Part shown: positions 49,898 to 59,868 of the stretch, in pieces
How the letters are laid out: each line of letters opens with the position of its first letter
Numbering within the stretch: position 1 is the first letter of the stretch
From: Shinella sp. UYSO24
GTDB taxonomy: Bacteria; Pseudomonadota; Alphaproteobacteria; Rhizobiales; Rhizobiaceae
Assembly (NCBI GenBank): GCA_902167985.1
Contig: CABHNZ010000007.1
Span: 186,001 to 250,000, forward strand
Length of the DNA: 64,000 nucleotides
Direction of reading: 5' to 3'
Program-made: the position numbers and the translations under genes
Notes under the pieces: generated by a model
The model's database searches: none
What the model was told of the DNA's origin: nothing
Seen by the model: the letters and a program-made list of their open reading frames with translations, nothing else

Positions 49898-50860
49898 TCA
49901 GCCGAGCCCGTCGAACAGCGCCGTCGAGAGATAGCGCTCGGCAAAGGAGGGGATGATCACCACGATCGTCTTGCCGGCATTTTCCGGCCGGCGACCAACG
50001 GCGATGGCCGCCGTCAGTGCAGCACCGGAGGAAATCCCGACCGGCACGCCTTCGAGCCGCGCCACATGCCGGGCCATCTCCATCGCGTCCGTGCTGGCAA
50101 CGGTGACGACCTCGTCATAGACATGCGTATCGAGGATTTTCGGCGCAAAACCGGCGCCGATCCCCTGGATCTTGTGCGGGCCGGGCTCGCCGCCGGAAAG
50201 AACCGGCGATTCCTTCGGCTCGACGGCAATCACCTTCAGCGACGGGTTGCGCGCCTTCAGCACCTGTCCGACGCCGGTAATCGTGCCGCCCGTGCCGATG
50301 CCGGCGACGAAGATATCGACCTTGCCGTCCGTGTCGTTCCAGATCTCTTCCGCCGTCGTCTTGCGGTGGATCTCCGGGTTGGCGGGGTTCTCGAACTGCT
50401 GCGGGATGATCGCGTCGGGCAGGGTCGCGGCCAGTTCCTCGGCCTTGGCGATTGCCCCCTTCATACCCTTCGGCCCCTCGGTCAGCACCAGTTCGGCGCC
50501 GAGCAGCGCCAGCATCTTGCGCCGCTCGATCGACATCGTCTCCGGCATGGTGAGGATCAGCTTGTAGCCCTTGGCGGCGGCGGCAAAGGCAAGCGCGATG
50601 CCGGTATTGCCCGAGGTCGGCTCGACCAGCACGGATTTGCCGGGCGTGATCTTGCCTTGCGCTTCCAGGCTCTCGATCATCGCCACGCCGATCCGGTCCT
50701 TGACCGAAGCGATCGGGTTGAAGAACTCGAGCTTGGCGAGCAGCGTCGCCTCGACACCGTTTTCCCGCGCCAGCTTGTCGAGCCGAACGAGCGGCGTGTC
50801 GCCGATCGTCTCGGTGATCGACTGATAGACCTTGCCCCTGCCGGGTTTCTTGGTCGTCAT
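49898..50860 (-). CDS. cysK: cysteine synthase A (O-acetylserine sulfhydrylase)
   Basis: A PLP enzyme that makes cysteine from O-acetylserine and sulfide. 320 residues. The PLP lysine is in [15 protein letters not shown], the substrate loop is [13 protein letters not shown], and the phosphate cup is [15 protein letters not shown]. The ribosome binding site GGGAG precedes ATG 50860. Frame intact. Divergent from the exported histidine phosphatase. Confidence 0.95.
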   Translation of the reverse strand: MTTKKPGRGKVYQSITETIGDTPLVRLDKLARENGVEATLLAKLEFFNPIASVKDRIGVAMIESLEAQGKITPGKSVLVEPTSGNTGIALAFAAAAKGYKLILTMPETMSIERRKMLALLGAELVLTEGPKGMKGAIAKAEELAATLPDAIIPQQFENPANPEIHRKTTAEEIWNDTDGKVDIFVAGIGTGGTITGVGQVLKARNPSLKVIAVEPKESPVLSGGEPGPHKIQGIGAGFAPKILDTHVYDEVVTVASTDAMEMARHVARLEGVPVGISSGAALTAAIAVGRRPENAGKTIVVIIPSFAERYLSTALFDGLG

Positions 50861-50977
50861 GATGTTTTCTCCCTCACTGAAATGTTGACGCACTTTAGGC
50901 CCAAATCGAAACCATGTCGCCTTGCTGCCGATCAATTGCGGCATTACGCCATTGCAAGATATCTGGAGCCTACGATC

Positions 50978-51616
50978 ATGCAGCGTTTTGCCCCCATCCT
51001 CTTGATCATCATGATTGCCGCGACGGCTGTCGCCGGCGGCACCACCGCCATGGCAGCGACGAATGCTGCGAATTCCGGACAGGTCATCGTCTTCATGCGT
51101 CATGGCGAAAAGCCGCAGGCTGGTCTCGGCCAGCTGAGCTGCACGGGTCTCAATCGTTCGCTCGCGCTCCCCTCCGTGCTGACAAAGATCTTCGGCCGGC
51201 CGGATGCCGTCTTTGCGCCCGATCCGTCGAAGCTGAAGGAGGATGAGGGCACGAACTACGCCTATATCCGCCCGCTCGCGACCATCGAGCCGACGGCGAT
51301 TGCAGCCGGCCTGCCGGTCGATACCTCGATCGGTTATGACGAGATCGACAAGCTGCAGAAGCGCCTTGAGGCATCGTCCGGGGCGCACACGATCTTCGTC
51401 GCCTGGGAACACAAGCAGATCGTCAAGCTGGTGCGCGCCATGCTCAAGGCCTCGGGCGGCGATCCCGATCAGGTGCCGAAATGGAAGGGCAAGGATTTCG
51501 ACAGTCTCTACGTCCTGACCCGTGGACCGGATGGCCGGCTGACCTTCTCCCGTCAGGCGGAAGGTCTGGACGGCCAGTCCGACGTCTGCCCCGCTCCGGC
51601 GGCACAACACGGATAG
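50978..51616 (+). CDS. exported histidine phosphatase family protein
   Basis: A 212-residue protein with a signal peptide ([20 protein letters not shown]) and the histidine-phosphatase core: [19 protein letters not shown] (RHG catalytic motif), and [18 protein letters not shown] with the second His. A long open frame upstream through the cysK antisense region is not part of it; ATG 50978 has GGAG upstream and starts the signal peptide. A secreted phosphatase of unknown substrate, possibly a phosphomonoesterase. Confidence 0.8.
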   Translation: MQRFAPILLIIMIAATAVAGGTTAMAATNAANSGQVIVFMRHGEKPQAGLGQLSCTGLNRSLALPSVLTKIFGRPDAVFAPDPSKLKEDEGTNYAYIRPLATIEPTAIAAGLPVDTSIGYDEIDKLQKRLEASSGAHTIFVAWEHKQIVKLVRAMLKASGGDPDQVPKWKGKDFDSLYVLTRGPDGRLTFSRQAEGLDGQSDVCPAPAAQHG

Positions 51617-51825
51617 GCAGGAAAGAGAGAGGCGAGGTTCCGCCGAATTGCCGGATCATCGCCTCACCGCGGCCGGAAAGACTGGGGCCAAAGCTTTGGG
51701 CCCAGTCTTGGACAAATTTTGGACAAAGTCGTGAGCAAAGGCTTGGCCCAAAGTCTTGGGGCAAAAGTTTGAGGGCGATCAGCGCCCGCCACCCAAATGC
51801 CGCTCAGCCGCCGATCAAACCTCGC
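51617..51825. repeat. intergenic palindrome and degenerate 11-13 bp repeats
   Basis: Between the convergent phosphatase and dut genes. A near-perfect 32-bp palindrome spans 51678-51709 (left half AAGACTGGGGCCAAAG, centre at 51693/51694, one mismatched pair). It runs into degenerate repeats of a TTGGnCAAAG-like unit at 51708, 51719, 51731, 51743 and 51756. Not a mobile element or CRISPR I recognise. Confidence 0.7.
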
Positions 51826-52288
51826 TCAGACCCCGGTCGAGCCGAAGCCGCCGGCGCGCGGCTGGTTGAGCCTGCCTCGGTGATCTCGCAGAGCTGAACC
51901 TGCGTCACCGGCGCCACCACCATCTGGGCGATCCGCATGCCGCGGGTAATGACGAAATCCTCTGTTCCGAGATTGATGAGCAGCACCTTCACTTCGCCGC
52001 GGTAATCGCTGTCGATCGTGCCGGGCGTGTTGAGGCAGGTGATGCCGTTCTTGAAGGCAAGGCCGGAGCGGGGGCGGATCTGCGCCTCGAAGCCGGCGGG
52101 CAGTTCGAAGACGAGCCCGGTCGGCACCAGTGCCCGGTGGCCGGGCGCGATCGAAAGCGTCGCACCCTCGGTAATGGCGGCGCGCAGGTCCATGCCGGCC
52201 GAACCGGAAGTCTCGTAAGCCGCAGATCCAGCCCGTCTGCATGAGCAAGCCGTACGAGATTGACTGTCGGGCCGATAATGTCACGCAT
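51826..52288 (-). CDS. dut: dUTP diphosphatase (two frameshifts in this sequence)
   Basis: Hydrolyses dUTP to dUMP, keeping uracil out of DNA and feeding dTMP synthesis. Trimeric dUTPase motifs are present: [52 protein letters not shown] and the C-terminal RAGGFGSTG motif 5. Breaks lie near 52228 (CTGCCGGCT read as CTGCGGCT) and 51875 (GGCCTC read as GGCTC). The repaired protein is 154 residues, the normal length. GGAG precedes ATG 52288. Essential in most bacteria. Confidence 0.93.
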
Positions 52289-52374
52289 GGGGGATCTCCT
52301 TTAGCTTTCGTCGGTCAATTGCATATCGGGGCCGAAAACGCTAGATAGCCGGCAACTTCGAAGGATTTTGCCGC

Positions 52375-53957
52375 ATGCCTGAAACCATTGCCGAGGCGGT
52401 CGCCCGCCGTCGCACATTCGCGATCATTGCTCACCCGGATGCGGGAAAGACCACGCTCACCGAAAAGCTGCTGCTCTTCGGCGGCGCCATCCAGCTTGCC
52501 GGTGAGGTGAAGGCCAAGAAGGATCGCATCCAGACCCGCTCGGACTGGATGAAGATCGAGCGCGAGCGCGGCATCTCCGTCGTCACCTCGGTGATGACCT
52601 TCGAATATGACGGCAATGTCTTCAACATTCTCGATACGCCCGGCCACGAAGACTTCGCCGACGATACCTACCGCACGCTGACGGCGGTGGATGCGGCCGT
52701 CATGGTCATCGATGCCGCCAAGGGTATCGAGCCGCGGACGCTGAAACTCTTCGAAGTCTGCCGCATGCGCGACATCCCGATCATCACCTTCATCAACAAG
52801 ATGGACCGCGAAAGCCGCGATCCCTTCGAGATCCTCGATGAAGTCGAAGAGAAACTGGCGCTCGATACGGCACCCGTTACCTGGCCGATCGGCCGCTCGA
52901 AGACCTTCTGCGGCTCCTATAACATCGCCGATAACACCGTGCGCGGCGCCGATACGGAAGTGACCCCCACCAAGGTCAACGGCCCGCAGGCGGTCGCCGA
53001 TCGCCTGCCGGAAAACGAGCGCGCAGCCTTCATCGAGGAAACCGAGCTCGCCATCGAGGCCTGCCGCCCCTTCGATCGTGAAGCCTTCCTCGAAGGCCAT
53101 ATGACGCCGGTCTTCTTCGGCTCGGCGCTCCGCAATTTCGCGTCCGCGATCTCATCAATGCGCTTGGCGATTTCGCCCCGCCGCCGCGTGACCAGGTGGC
53201 CGATATCCGCAAGGTCCATGCCGCTGAAGACAAGATGACCGCCTTCGTCTTCAAGATCCAGGCGAACATGGACCCCAACCACCGCGACCGCATCGCCTTT
53301 GCCCGCGTCTGCTCCGGCAAGCTGGAGCGCGGCATGAAGGCGCGTCTGGCGCGTACCGGCAAGCAGCTGGGTCTGACGGCACCGCAATTCTTCTTCGCCT
53401 CGCAGCGTCAGCTGGCCGATACGGCCTATGCCGGCGATGTGGTGGGCATCCCGAACCACGGCACGCTCCGGATCGGCGACACGCTGACCGAAGGCGAGCC
53501 GCTGGTCTTCCAGGGCGTGCCGAACTTCTCGCCGGAAATCCTGCGCCGCGTGCGTCTTGAAGATGCGATGAAGGCAAAGAAGCTGAAGGAAGCCCTGCAG
53601 CAGATGGCCGAGGAAGGCGTCGTTCAGCTCTTCTCGCCGGAAGACGGCTCGCCCGCCATCGTCGGCGTCGTCGGCGCGCTGCAGCTCGACGTTCTGAAGG
53701 AGCGGCTTTCTGCGGAATATACGCTGCCGGTCTCGTTCGAAATGTCGCGCTTCTCCGTCTGCCGCTGGATCACCTGCGAAAACAAGGCGGATCTGGAAAA
53801 ATTCCTCACCGTCAAACGCGGCGATATCGCCCGCGATCTGGATGGCGATCCGGTCTTCCTGGCGCAGGATTCGTTTTCGCTGCGCTATGAATCCGAGCGT
53901 TATCCGTCGATCAAGATGGCCGCCGTCAAGGAATATCACGTCGCCAAGGTGGCGTGA
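52375..53957 (+). CDS. prfC: peptide chain release factor 3 (frameshifted in this sequence)
   Basis: A translational GTPase that recycles RF1/RF2 after termination. G1 [19 protein letters not shown], switch [19 protein letters not shown]3 DTPGHEDF and G4 [10 protein letters not shown] are clear. RF3-specific C-terminal parts [22 protein letters not shown] and [11 protein letters not shown] are present. The frame breaks near 53140 (TTCGGCGTC read as TTCGCGTC). Repair gives [21 protein letters not shown] and 527 residues. The start ATG 52375 follows AAGGAT. Confidence 0.93.
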
Positions 53958-53981
53958 TATTCATCGCCTCGGCTTGAAGCC

Positions 53982-54786
53982 TCAGGCCGCTTCGGCCACC
54001 AGTGCCGGGCGGAAGATCGAGGCGTGCATGCCATCGGCTGCCACTTTCACGGCGCTGCCATCCGGGATTTCCACCCAGGTATCCGTCTCGTCGTTGAGCG
54101 GTTCGGAAACCAGGCAGTGCCCGGTTTTTCGCCGCGCGGCCCGGTCATCGGCGCGGCATAGAGCGTCGGCGGCCTGTGGTCGGTGGCGTAGCGCACCGCG
54201 TAGAGATCTCGGCCATCGGAAAAGGCGGCGGTAAAACGCACCAGTGCCTCGCCGGCCCGCTCCATCGAAAGCTGTTCGATCGTGGCGATGGTCTTTTCCA
54301 TCGCGCCAAGCGGATCCTTTTCCAGCCCGAACTGGATGGCGAGCAGAAACAGCATCTCGGAATCGGTCGTGCCCATGCGGGCGGAGAAAAGCTCGTCCGA
54401 CAAAAGCCCTTCCATGCCGCGGCGAATGCGGTCGAAATGGGCGATCTGGCCGTTATGCATGAAGGACCAGCGGCCATGGACGAAGGGGTGGCAATTGTCG
54501 CGGCGGGTGGCGCCGTTCGTCGCGGCGCGCACATGCGCGAGAAACAGCGGCGAGCGGATCTGCCGCGCCAGGCTCTTCAGATTGCAGTCCGACCATGCCG
54601 GCAGAATGTCGCGGTAGCGGCCGGGGTCGGGCCTGTCGCCATACCATGCGACACCAAACCATCGCCATTGGTGGCCGTCTTGGCGCGCGTGGCGCAATGG
54701 GATTGTTCGATCAGGGAATGCGCCGGGGAGGATACGAGTTCTTCGAGAAAAAGCGGTTCGCCCCGATAGGCTGCCCAACGGCACAT
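53982..54786 (-). CDS. class II glutamine amidotransferase (YafJ/EgtC-like, two frameshifts in this sequence)
   Basis: An Ntn-hydrolase glutaminase domain alone, 268 residues after repair. ATG 54786 places Cys at position 2 (MCRWAAYRGEPLFL), so removal of Met would expose the catalytic N-terminal cysteine. DGFGVAWYG, HVRAATNGATRRDNCHPF and FMHNGQIAHFD are YafJ-type motifs. Breaks lie near 54660 (GATGGGTTT read as GATGGTTT) and 54130 (a run of six As read as five). YafJ-like enzymes are predicted amidohydrolases; EgtC acts in ergothioneine synthesis, but no egt genes are near. Confidence 0.85.
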
Positions 54787-54978
54787 GGATCTGTTCACCC
54801 TTGATGGTGCTGCTTCGGCGCAGCTTGAAATCAGTCTCTAGAGTTTCAGCGATTTGCTTAACGAGACATGAATTGCCGTCGTTTATGACAGAATTCCGAC
54901 AGGCGACCGATCACTTTTTGCAACGCAATATTGCCTCGCGTGGTTGCCGGATCGGGTTTGCGGCCTAAATCTGTTCCC

Positions 54979-55794
54979 ATGTCGCATCAGGATCAAGAGA
55001 ATGGGCCGTCACATACCGGCCCATCTGGCGAGACCATTCTCAGCCATGTCGCCGCCCAGCCAGAAGGTTGGGCCCTGTTTCTCGATATCGATGGAACGCT
55101 GATCGATCTGGCCGAGACGCCGGACGGTATTACCGTGCCGGAGGGCCTGCCGGGCCATCTGCAGAGCCTGTCCGACCATCTCGGCGGCGCCTTGGCACTG
55201 GTGACTGGCCGTGCGCTTTCCTATGCCGACCGGCTGTTTGCGCCGCATCGCTTTCCGATCGCAGGCCTGCATGGGGCAGAGCGGCGCGATGGATCCGGCA
55301 CGATCAGCCGCTTCGAGCCGGATGCCGCCTTCGAGATATTGAAGGCGGAGATGGTCAGCGAGGCCGCAGAATGGCCGGGTGTGCTGATCGAAGACAAGGG
55401 AGCGGCGGTCGCTGCCCATTATCGCCGGGCGCCGCAGGCAAAGGATGAGGTCGCGGCGATGATGCGCCGCGCGCTGGCACGCGCCGGCACTGATTTTGCG
55501 CTCCAGTTTGGTAAGATGGTCATCGAGATCCGCCCGGCAATGGCGAGCAAGGGTCATGCGGTGGAGGCATTTCTCTCGCAAGCCCCCTTCTCGGGCCGCC
55601 GGCCGATCGCAATCGGCGACGACGTGACCGATGAAGCGATGTTCCGCACCGTCAATACGCTCGGCGGTCATTCCATCCGCATCACCGACGATCCGGCGCA
55701 GCCCACCGAGGCGCAGGCCGTGATTGCCTCAGCCGAAGACCTTCGCCGGCAGATCGCCCTGCTTGCCGGCCCGCGCGCCATCTTCATGAAGTAA
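54979..55794 (+). CDS. otsB: trehalose-6-phosphate phosphatase
   Basis: A HAD-superfamily phosphatase that makes trehalose from trehalose-6-phosphate. 271 residues from ATG 54979. The catalytic LFLDIDGTLIDLAETPDG, ALVTGRALSYADRLF, IAGLHGAERRDG and IAIGDDVTDEAMFRTVN are the OtsB motifs. It lies 42 bp before otsA in the same direction, so the two form a trehalose operon with the phosphatase first. Confidence 0.93.
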   Translation: MSHQDQENGPSHTGPSGETILSHVAAQPEGWALFLDIDGTLIDLAETPDGITVPEGLPGHLQSLSDHLGGALALVTGRALSYADRLFAPHRFPIAGLHGAERRDGSGTISRFEPDAAFEILKAEMVSEAAEWPGVLIEDKGAAVAAHYRRAPQAKDEVAAMMRRALARAGTDFALQFGKMVIEIRPAMASKGHAVEAFLSQAPFSGRRPIAIGDDVTDEAMFRTVNTLGGHSIRITDDPAQPTEAQAVIASAEDLRRQIALLAGPRAIFMK

Positions 55795-55836
55795 CCCGCG
55801 CATTCATCATGTGAATTGAGTTCGAAAGGAAATGCC

Positions 55837-57213
55837 TTGAGCCGTCTCGTCGTCGTTTCAAACCGCGTCACCGTTCCGCAGAAGGCCGGTGATGCGCCAG
55901 CCGGCGGGCTTGCCGTTGCCCTTCAGGCAGCGCTGGAGGAACGCGGTGGCATCTGGATGGGCTGGTCGGGCAAGTCGAGCGGCGCGCGCGACCCTGAGCC
56001 GCTCGATATCCGCGAACACGGCAATATCACCTATGCGCTGACGGATCTCACCAAGACCGATGTCGAGGAATATTACCACGGCTTTGCCAACCGGGTGCTC
56101 TGGCCCATCTGTCATTACCGTCTCGATCTTGCCGAATATGGCCGCAAGGAAATGGGCGGCTATTTCCGCGTCAATCGCTTCTTCGCTCACAAGCTGGCCC
56201 CGCTTCTGAAGGAAGACGACATTATCTGGGTGCATGACTATCACCTGATCCCGCTGGCCGCCGAACTGCGCCAGATGGGCTTCAAGAACAAGATCGGCTT
56301 CTTCCTGCACATCCCCTGGCCGCCGGCCGACGTGCTGTTCGCCATGCCCGTCCACGAACAGATCATGCGCGGCCTCTCGCAATATGATCTCGTCGGCTTC
56401 CAGACGGATTTCGATCTCGACAATTTCGGCGGCGGCCTCGTGCGCGAAGGCATCGGCGAGCGGCTTGAGGGCGGAAAGTTCTCCACCTACGGCCGCACCT
56501 TCAAGGGTGGCGCCTATTCGATCTCCATCGAAACCAGGGCCTTTGCCGAATTTGCCATCAAGGCCTCACGCAATGCCATGGTGCGCAAGGCCCGCCAGAG
56601 CATAGAGGGGCGCGACCTGATCATCGGCGTCGACCGGCTCGACTATTCCAAGGGCATCACCCAGCGACTGGAAGCCTTCGAACGGTTCATCACCACCAAT
56701 CCGGCGCATCAGAACAAGGTGACATATCTGCAGATCACCCCGAAATCGCGCTCCGAAGTGCCGGAATACGAGCAGATGCAGCGCACGGTGGCCGAACAGG
56801 CCGGACGCGTCAACGGTGCGCTCGGCACGGTCGATTGGGTGCCGATCCGCTATATCAATCGCTCCGTGGCGCGGCCGCTTCTCGCAGGCCTCTACCGGCT
56901 GGCAAAGATCGGCCTCGTTACGCCTCTGCGCGATGGCATGAACCTCGTTGCCAAGGAATATGTGGCCGCTCAGGATCCGGAAGATCCGGGCGTTCTGGTT
57001 CTCTCGCGCTTTGCCGGTGCCGCCCGCGAGATGAAGGGAGCGCTTCTCGTCAATCCTTACGACATCGAGGGCACCGCGCATGCGATTGCCCGCGGGCTGA
57101 ACATGCCGCTGGAAGAGCGCAAGCAGCGCTGGCAGATGATGATGGACCGCCTCGTCGAATATGACATCAATCGCTGGTGCGACGACTTTTTGTCTGATCT
57201 CACCTCTGATTGA
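55837..57213 (+). CDS. otsA: alpha,alpha-trehalose-phosphate synthase, TTG start
   Basis: A GT20 glycosyltransferase that joins UDP-glucose to glucose-6-phosphate. 458 residues beginning LVVVSNRVTVPQ and including IWVHDYHLIPLAAELRQMG, GFFLHIPWPPADVL, DRLDYSKGITQRLEAFERF and RDGMNLVAKEYVAAQ. I chose TTG 55837 because AAGGA is 6 nt upstream and the family starts here. Otherwise intact. Trehalose made here protects against osmotic and desiccation stress in rhizobia. Confidence 0.95.
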   Translation: MSRLVVVSNRVTVPQKAGDAPAGGLAVALQAALEERGGIWMGWSGKSSGARDPEPLDIREHGNITYALTDLTKTDVEEYYHGFANRVLWPICHYRLDLAEYGRKEMGGYFRVNRFFAHKLAPLLKEDDIIWVHDYHLIPLAAELRQMGFKNKIGFFLHIPWPPADVLFAMPVHEQIMRGLSQYDLVGFQTDFDLDNFGGGLVREGIGERLEGGKFSTYGRTFKGGAYSISIETRAFAEFAIKASRNAMVRKARQSIEGRDLIIGVDRLDYSKGITQRLEAFERFITTNPAHQNKVTYLQITPKSRSEVPEYEQMQRTVAEQAGRVNGALGTVDWVPIRYINRSVARPLLAGLYRLAKIGLVTPLRDGMNLVAKEYVAAQDPEDPGVLVLSRFAGAAREMKGALLVNPYDIEGTAHAIARGLNMPLEERKQRWQMMMDRLVEYDINRWCDDFLSDLTSD

Positions 57214-57304
57214 GCAGCCTTGGGCAAATGCGGCGAAAGCCGCTTGGCATCACGGCCGGTGGCGTTAAGTTGCGGCTCGCGAAAACTGCAACGAGGAGAT
57301 CCGC

Positions 57305-57514
57305 ATGAAAATCAGCGCACGCAACCGGCTGAAGGGCAAGGTCGTTTCCGTCACCAAGGGCGCCACCACGGCGCATGTGAAGATCGATATCGGCAACGGC
57401 ATCGTCATCACGTCGTCGATCACCAATGACGCCGTGGACGAACTCGGCCTCGTCGTCGGGGCAGAGGCCTATGCGGTGGTGAAGGCATCCGACGTGATGG
57501 TTGCCGTCGACTGA
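57305..57514 (+). CDS. molybdenum-pterin/oxyanion-binding TOBE domain protein (Mop-like)
   Basis: A 69-residue single TOBE domain: MKISARNRLKGKVVSVTKGATTAHVKID, then EAYAVVKASDVMVAVD. This is the Mop fold that binds molybdate or tungstate in the cytosol. GAGGAG precedes the ATG. It stands after otsA but is separated by about 90 bp, so it is probably independent. Confidence 0.85.
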   Translation: MKISARNRLKGKVVSVTKGATTAHVKIDIGNGIVITSSITNDAVDELGLVVGAEAYAVVKASDVMVAVD

Positions 57515-57542
57515 CTGGCGGGAATTGAGCAACGAGAGAGGC

Positions 57543-57575
57543 ATGATGCCGGGACATCGCCCCCGGCATCATTCT
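57543..57575. terminator. hairpin between convergent mop-like and monooxygenase genes
   Basis: ATGATGCCGGG pairs with CCCGGCATCAT, an 11-bp perfect stem with an 8-nt loop, followed by TCTATA on the plus strand. It probably terminates the mop-like gene. Confidence 0.6.
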
Positions 57576-57588
57576 ATAACGAAAGGTC

Positions 57589-57876
57589 TTACGCATAGAC
57601 CTTGAGATTATGAAGCTTCAGCGGCTCGGCAAGGATGTCCTTGTGAAGCTCGACCAGAGCCTTCAGATAGGGCTCGGCGAAATGCGCGTCGAGCGCTGCC
57701 TGATCCTTCCATGTTTCGCGAATGAAGAAGGTGCCGGGAGCATCATTGTCTTCGAGCACGACGAACTGGATGCAGCCTTCCTCGCGGCGGGTGGGCTCGA
57801 CGATGGCAAGGGTTGCCTCACGCAGCTGATCTTCCTTGCCGGGCTTGGCCCGGAAAGCGGCAATGACTTCGATCAT
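57589..57876 (-). CDS. antibiotic biosynthesis monooxygenase family protein (YgiN-like)
   Basis: A 95-residue dimeric alpha/beta-barrel: MIEVIAAFRAKPGKEDQLREATLAIVEPTRREEGCIQF, then FFIRETWKDQAALDAHFAEPYL, the ABM pattern. YgiN-type members act on quinones; many have no known substrate. Frame intact. Confidence 0.88.
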   Translation of the reverse strand: MIEVIAAFRAKPGKEDQLREATLAIVEPTRREEGCIQFVVLEDNDAPGTFFIRETWKDQAALDAHFAEPYLKALVELHKDILAEPLKLHNLKVYA

Positions 57877-58131
57877 GGGATTGCTCCTAAAAGATAAAAC
57901 ATCTGCCGGCCGATAGGCACCGGCCTCTCAGGACTACCTGCCTGAAGCACAGGCGCCAACCCCAAACAGCCGGATCGGTGCCGCGAGGACTTGAACCATC
58001 GCCGCCTGACCGTAACGGATCTCGCCTTTGAGGCTTTTCCTCGAGAGGCGAAGCGGATAGCCATGGAGCACGCATTCAGCCCGGCCCACCCCATGTCGAA
58101 AATTGGTGCCGAAAATTGAGCAGAGGTTTTC

Positions 58132-59071
58132 ATGTTGCACGAGAGCGTCACCCCGGAGCGTATTTCCAGCGCGCAAGCGTTGATCCGTCCGCATATCCGC
58201 CGCACGCCGGTGATGCAGGTTGATCTTGGCGATTTCGGCGGCCCGGCGCTGCCGGTGGCGCTGAAACTCGAGCTTCTGCAGCATTCGGGTTCGTTCAGGC
58301 CCGCGGCGCCTTTACCAGCATCATGACGCGCGATGTGCCGAAGGCAGGCGTCGTGGCGGCCTCCGGCGGCAATCACGGCGCGGCTGTCGCCTATGCGGCG
58401 ATGAAGCTTGGCGTGCCGGCCCATATCTTCGTGCCGAGCGTCGCCTCGCAGGCGAAGATCGATCTCATCCGCTCCTTCGGCGCCGACTGGTGGTGGGCGG
58501 CGACCGCTATCAGGATGCGCTCGTTGCCAGCGAAGCCTATGTGGAACAGAGCGGCGCGCTTGCCATCCACGCTTTCGATCAGCCCGAAACGCTGATCGGT
58601 CAGGCGACGCTTGGCAAGGAAATCGAGGAGGACGTTCCGGGCATCACGACGCTTCTCGTCGCGGTCGGCGGCGGCGGGCTGATCGGCGGGATCGCCGCAT
58701 GGCTGCGCGGCCGGGTGAAGATCGTCGCGGTGGAATCGGACGGCGCCCCGACGCTTCATGAGGCCTTCAGGGCCGGCCATCCGGTGGATGCCGCAGCCGG
58801 CGGCATTGCAGCGGATTCGCTGGCACCCAAGCGGGTCGGCGAACTGATGTTCCCCTTCGCGCAGCGTTATGTCGAACAGCCGCTGCTCGTCACGGACGAT
58901 GAGATCCGCGCCGCTCAGAAGGCGCTCTGGTCCGGCGCGCGGCTGGTGGCCGAGCCGGGCGGTGCTGCGGCCTTCGCAGCCCTTCTCTCCGGAAAATACG
59001 TGCCCGCAGCGGACGAGAAGGTCTGCGTTCTGGTCTGCGGTTCGAACACGACGGCGGTGGACTTCGGCTGA
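58132..59071 (+). CDS. threonine/serine dehydratase-like PLP enzyme (two frameshifts in this sequence)
   Basis: A fold-type II PLP enzyme of 313 residues after repair. LKLELLQHSGSFKARGAF holds the PLP lysine; the Lys codon itself is damaged near 58299, where AAG is read as AG. VAASGGNHGAAVAYAA, LVAVGGGGLIGGIAAWL (phosphate-binding glycine loop) and GARLVAEPGGAAAFAAL follow. The second break is near 58488 (GACCTGG read as GACTGG). No regulatory ACT domain follows, so it is a catabolic or serine/threonine dehydratase type, not biosynthetic IlvA. Confidence 0.87.
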
Positions 59072-59121
59072 TGGCCGCAAGGCGGCTTTTCTTGGCGTCG
59101 AAGCGGCGCTAAGGCTTTCTG

Positions 59122-59706
59122 ATGTTTGAGCTTCAGCAACCGGCGACCTTCGAGCAGATCGTCAAGAAGAGCCGTTTTCTCGCGGTAGCGCTGCCCGTCT
59201 CTTCGGAAGAGGAGGCGAAGGCAGCGCTTGCCGCCCATTCCGATCCCGACGCCAACCACAATTGCTGGGCCTGGCGCATCGGCTCCGCCTATCGCTTTTC
59301 CGATGATGGCGAGCCGAGCGGCACGGCGGGCAAGCCGATCCTGGCCGCACTTGACGGGCAGAATATCGACAAGGCTCTGGTCATCGTCACCCGCTGGTTC
59401 GGCGGCATTCTGCTCGGCAGCGGCGGCCTTGTGCGCGCCTATGGCGGCACGGCCGCGGCCTGCCTGCGCTCGGCCGCACTGGTGGAGGTGAAGCCCACGG
59501 TGAAAGCCATGCTGAGCCTCGAATTCTCCGATCTGGCGCGGGTGAAGGCGAGGCTTGAAGCCGTGGCCGACCTTTCTGTCGCAGAAGAGGTATTCACCGC
59601 CACCGGCGCCGATCTCGTCTTGCGCCTGCCGGAGAAGGCTGTCGGAACCGTGGGGCAGATGGTGGCGGATCTCACCAGCGGACGAACGGAACTCAAGGTG
59701 GAGTGA
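59122..59706 (+). CDS. yigZ: YigZ/IMPACT family protein
   Basis: A 194-residue protein with the UPF0029/IMPACT N-terminal domain: VKKSRFLAVALPVSSEEEAKAAL, then HNCWAWRIGSAYRFSDDGEPSGTAGKPIL and VTRWFGGILLGSGGLVRAYG. A C-terminal EF-G-like ferredoxin domain follows. YigZ proteins are linked to ribosome or stress-kinase functions in other organisms. Frame intact. Confidence 0.92.
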   Translation: MFELQQPATFEQIVKKSRFLAVALPVSSEEEAKAALAAHSDPDANHNCWAWRIGSAYRFSDDGEPSGTAGKPILAALDGQNIDKALVIVTRWFGGILLGSGGLVRAYGGTAAACLRSAALVEVKPTVKAMLSLEFSDLARVKARLEAVADLSVAEEVFTATGADLVLRLPEKAVGTVGQMVADLTSGRTELKVE

Positions 59707-59868
59707 AAGGGAAGCTCGCTGCCAACGCGTGGCGCAGGCGTTCATCGCCGCCTGCCTGACGTAAGCCCGTCAATTGCCATGTCTGTCACCGAGGCCCGCG
59801 ATGTGTTCGCTTGGCCTACCGTATCAAACAACCGCGGTAAATGGCCGGTTGAGGCCAAAATCCCAGGC

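Noticed and set aside
49817-50977. 599-residue open frame continuing through the cysK antisense region into the exported phosphatase
   Set aside because: It mirrors the cysK codons on the other strand; the phosphatase has its own signal peptide and ribosome binding site at 50978.
57934-58086. Minus-strand stretch with protein-like codons and a GGTTCAAGTCC tRNA-like T-loop
   Set aside because: The flanking bases do not pair as a T-stem and no acceptor or anticodon arm forms. The short open frame lacks an ATG and a ribosome binding site.
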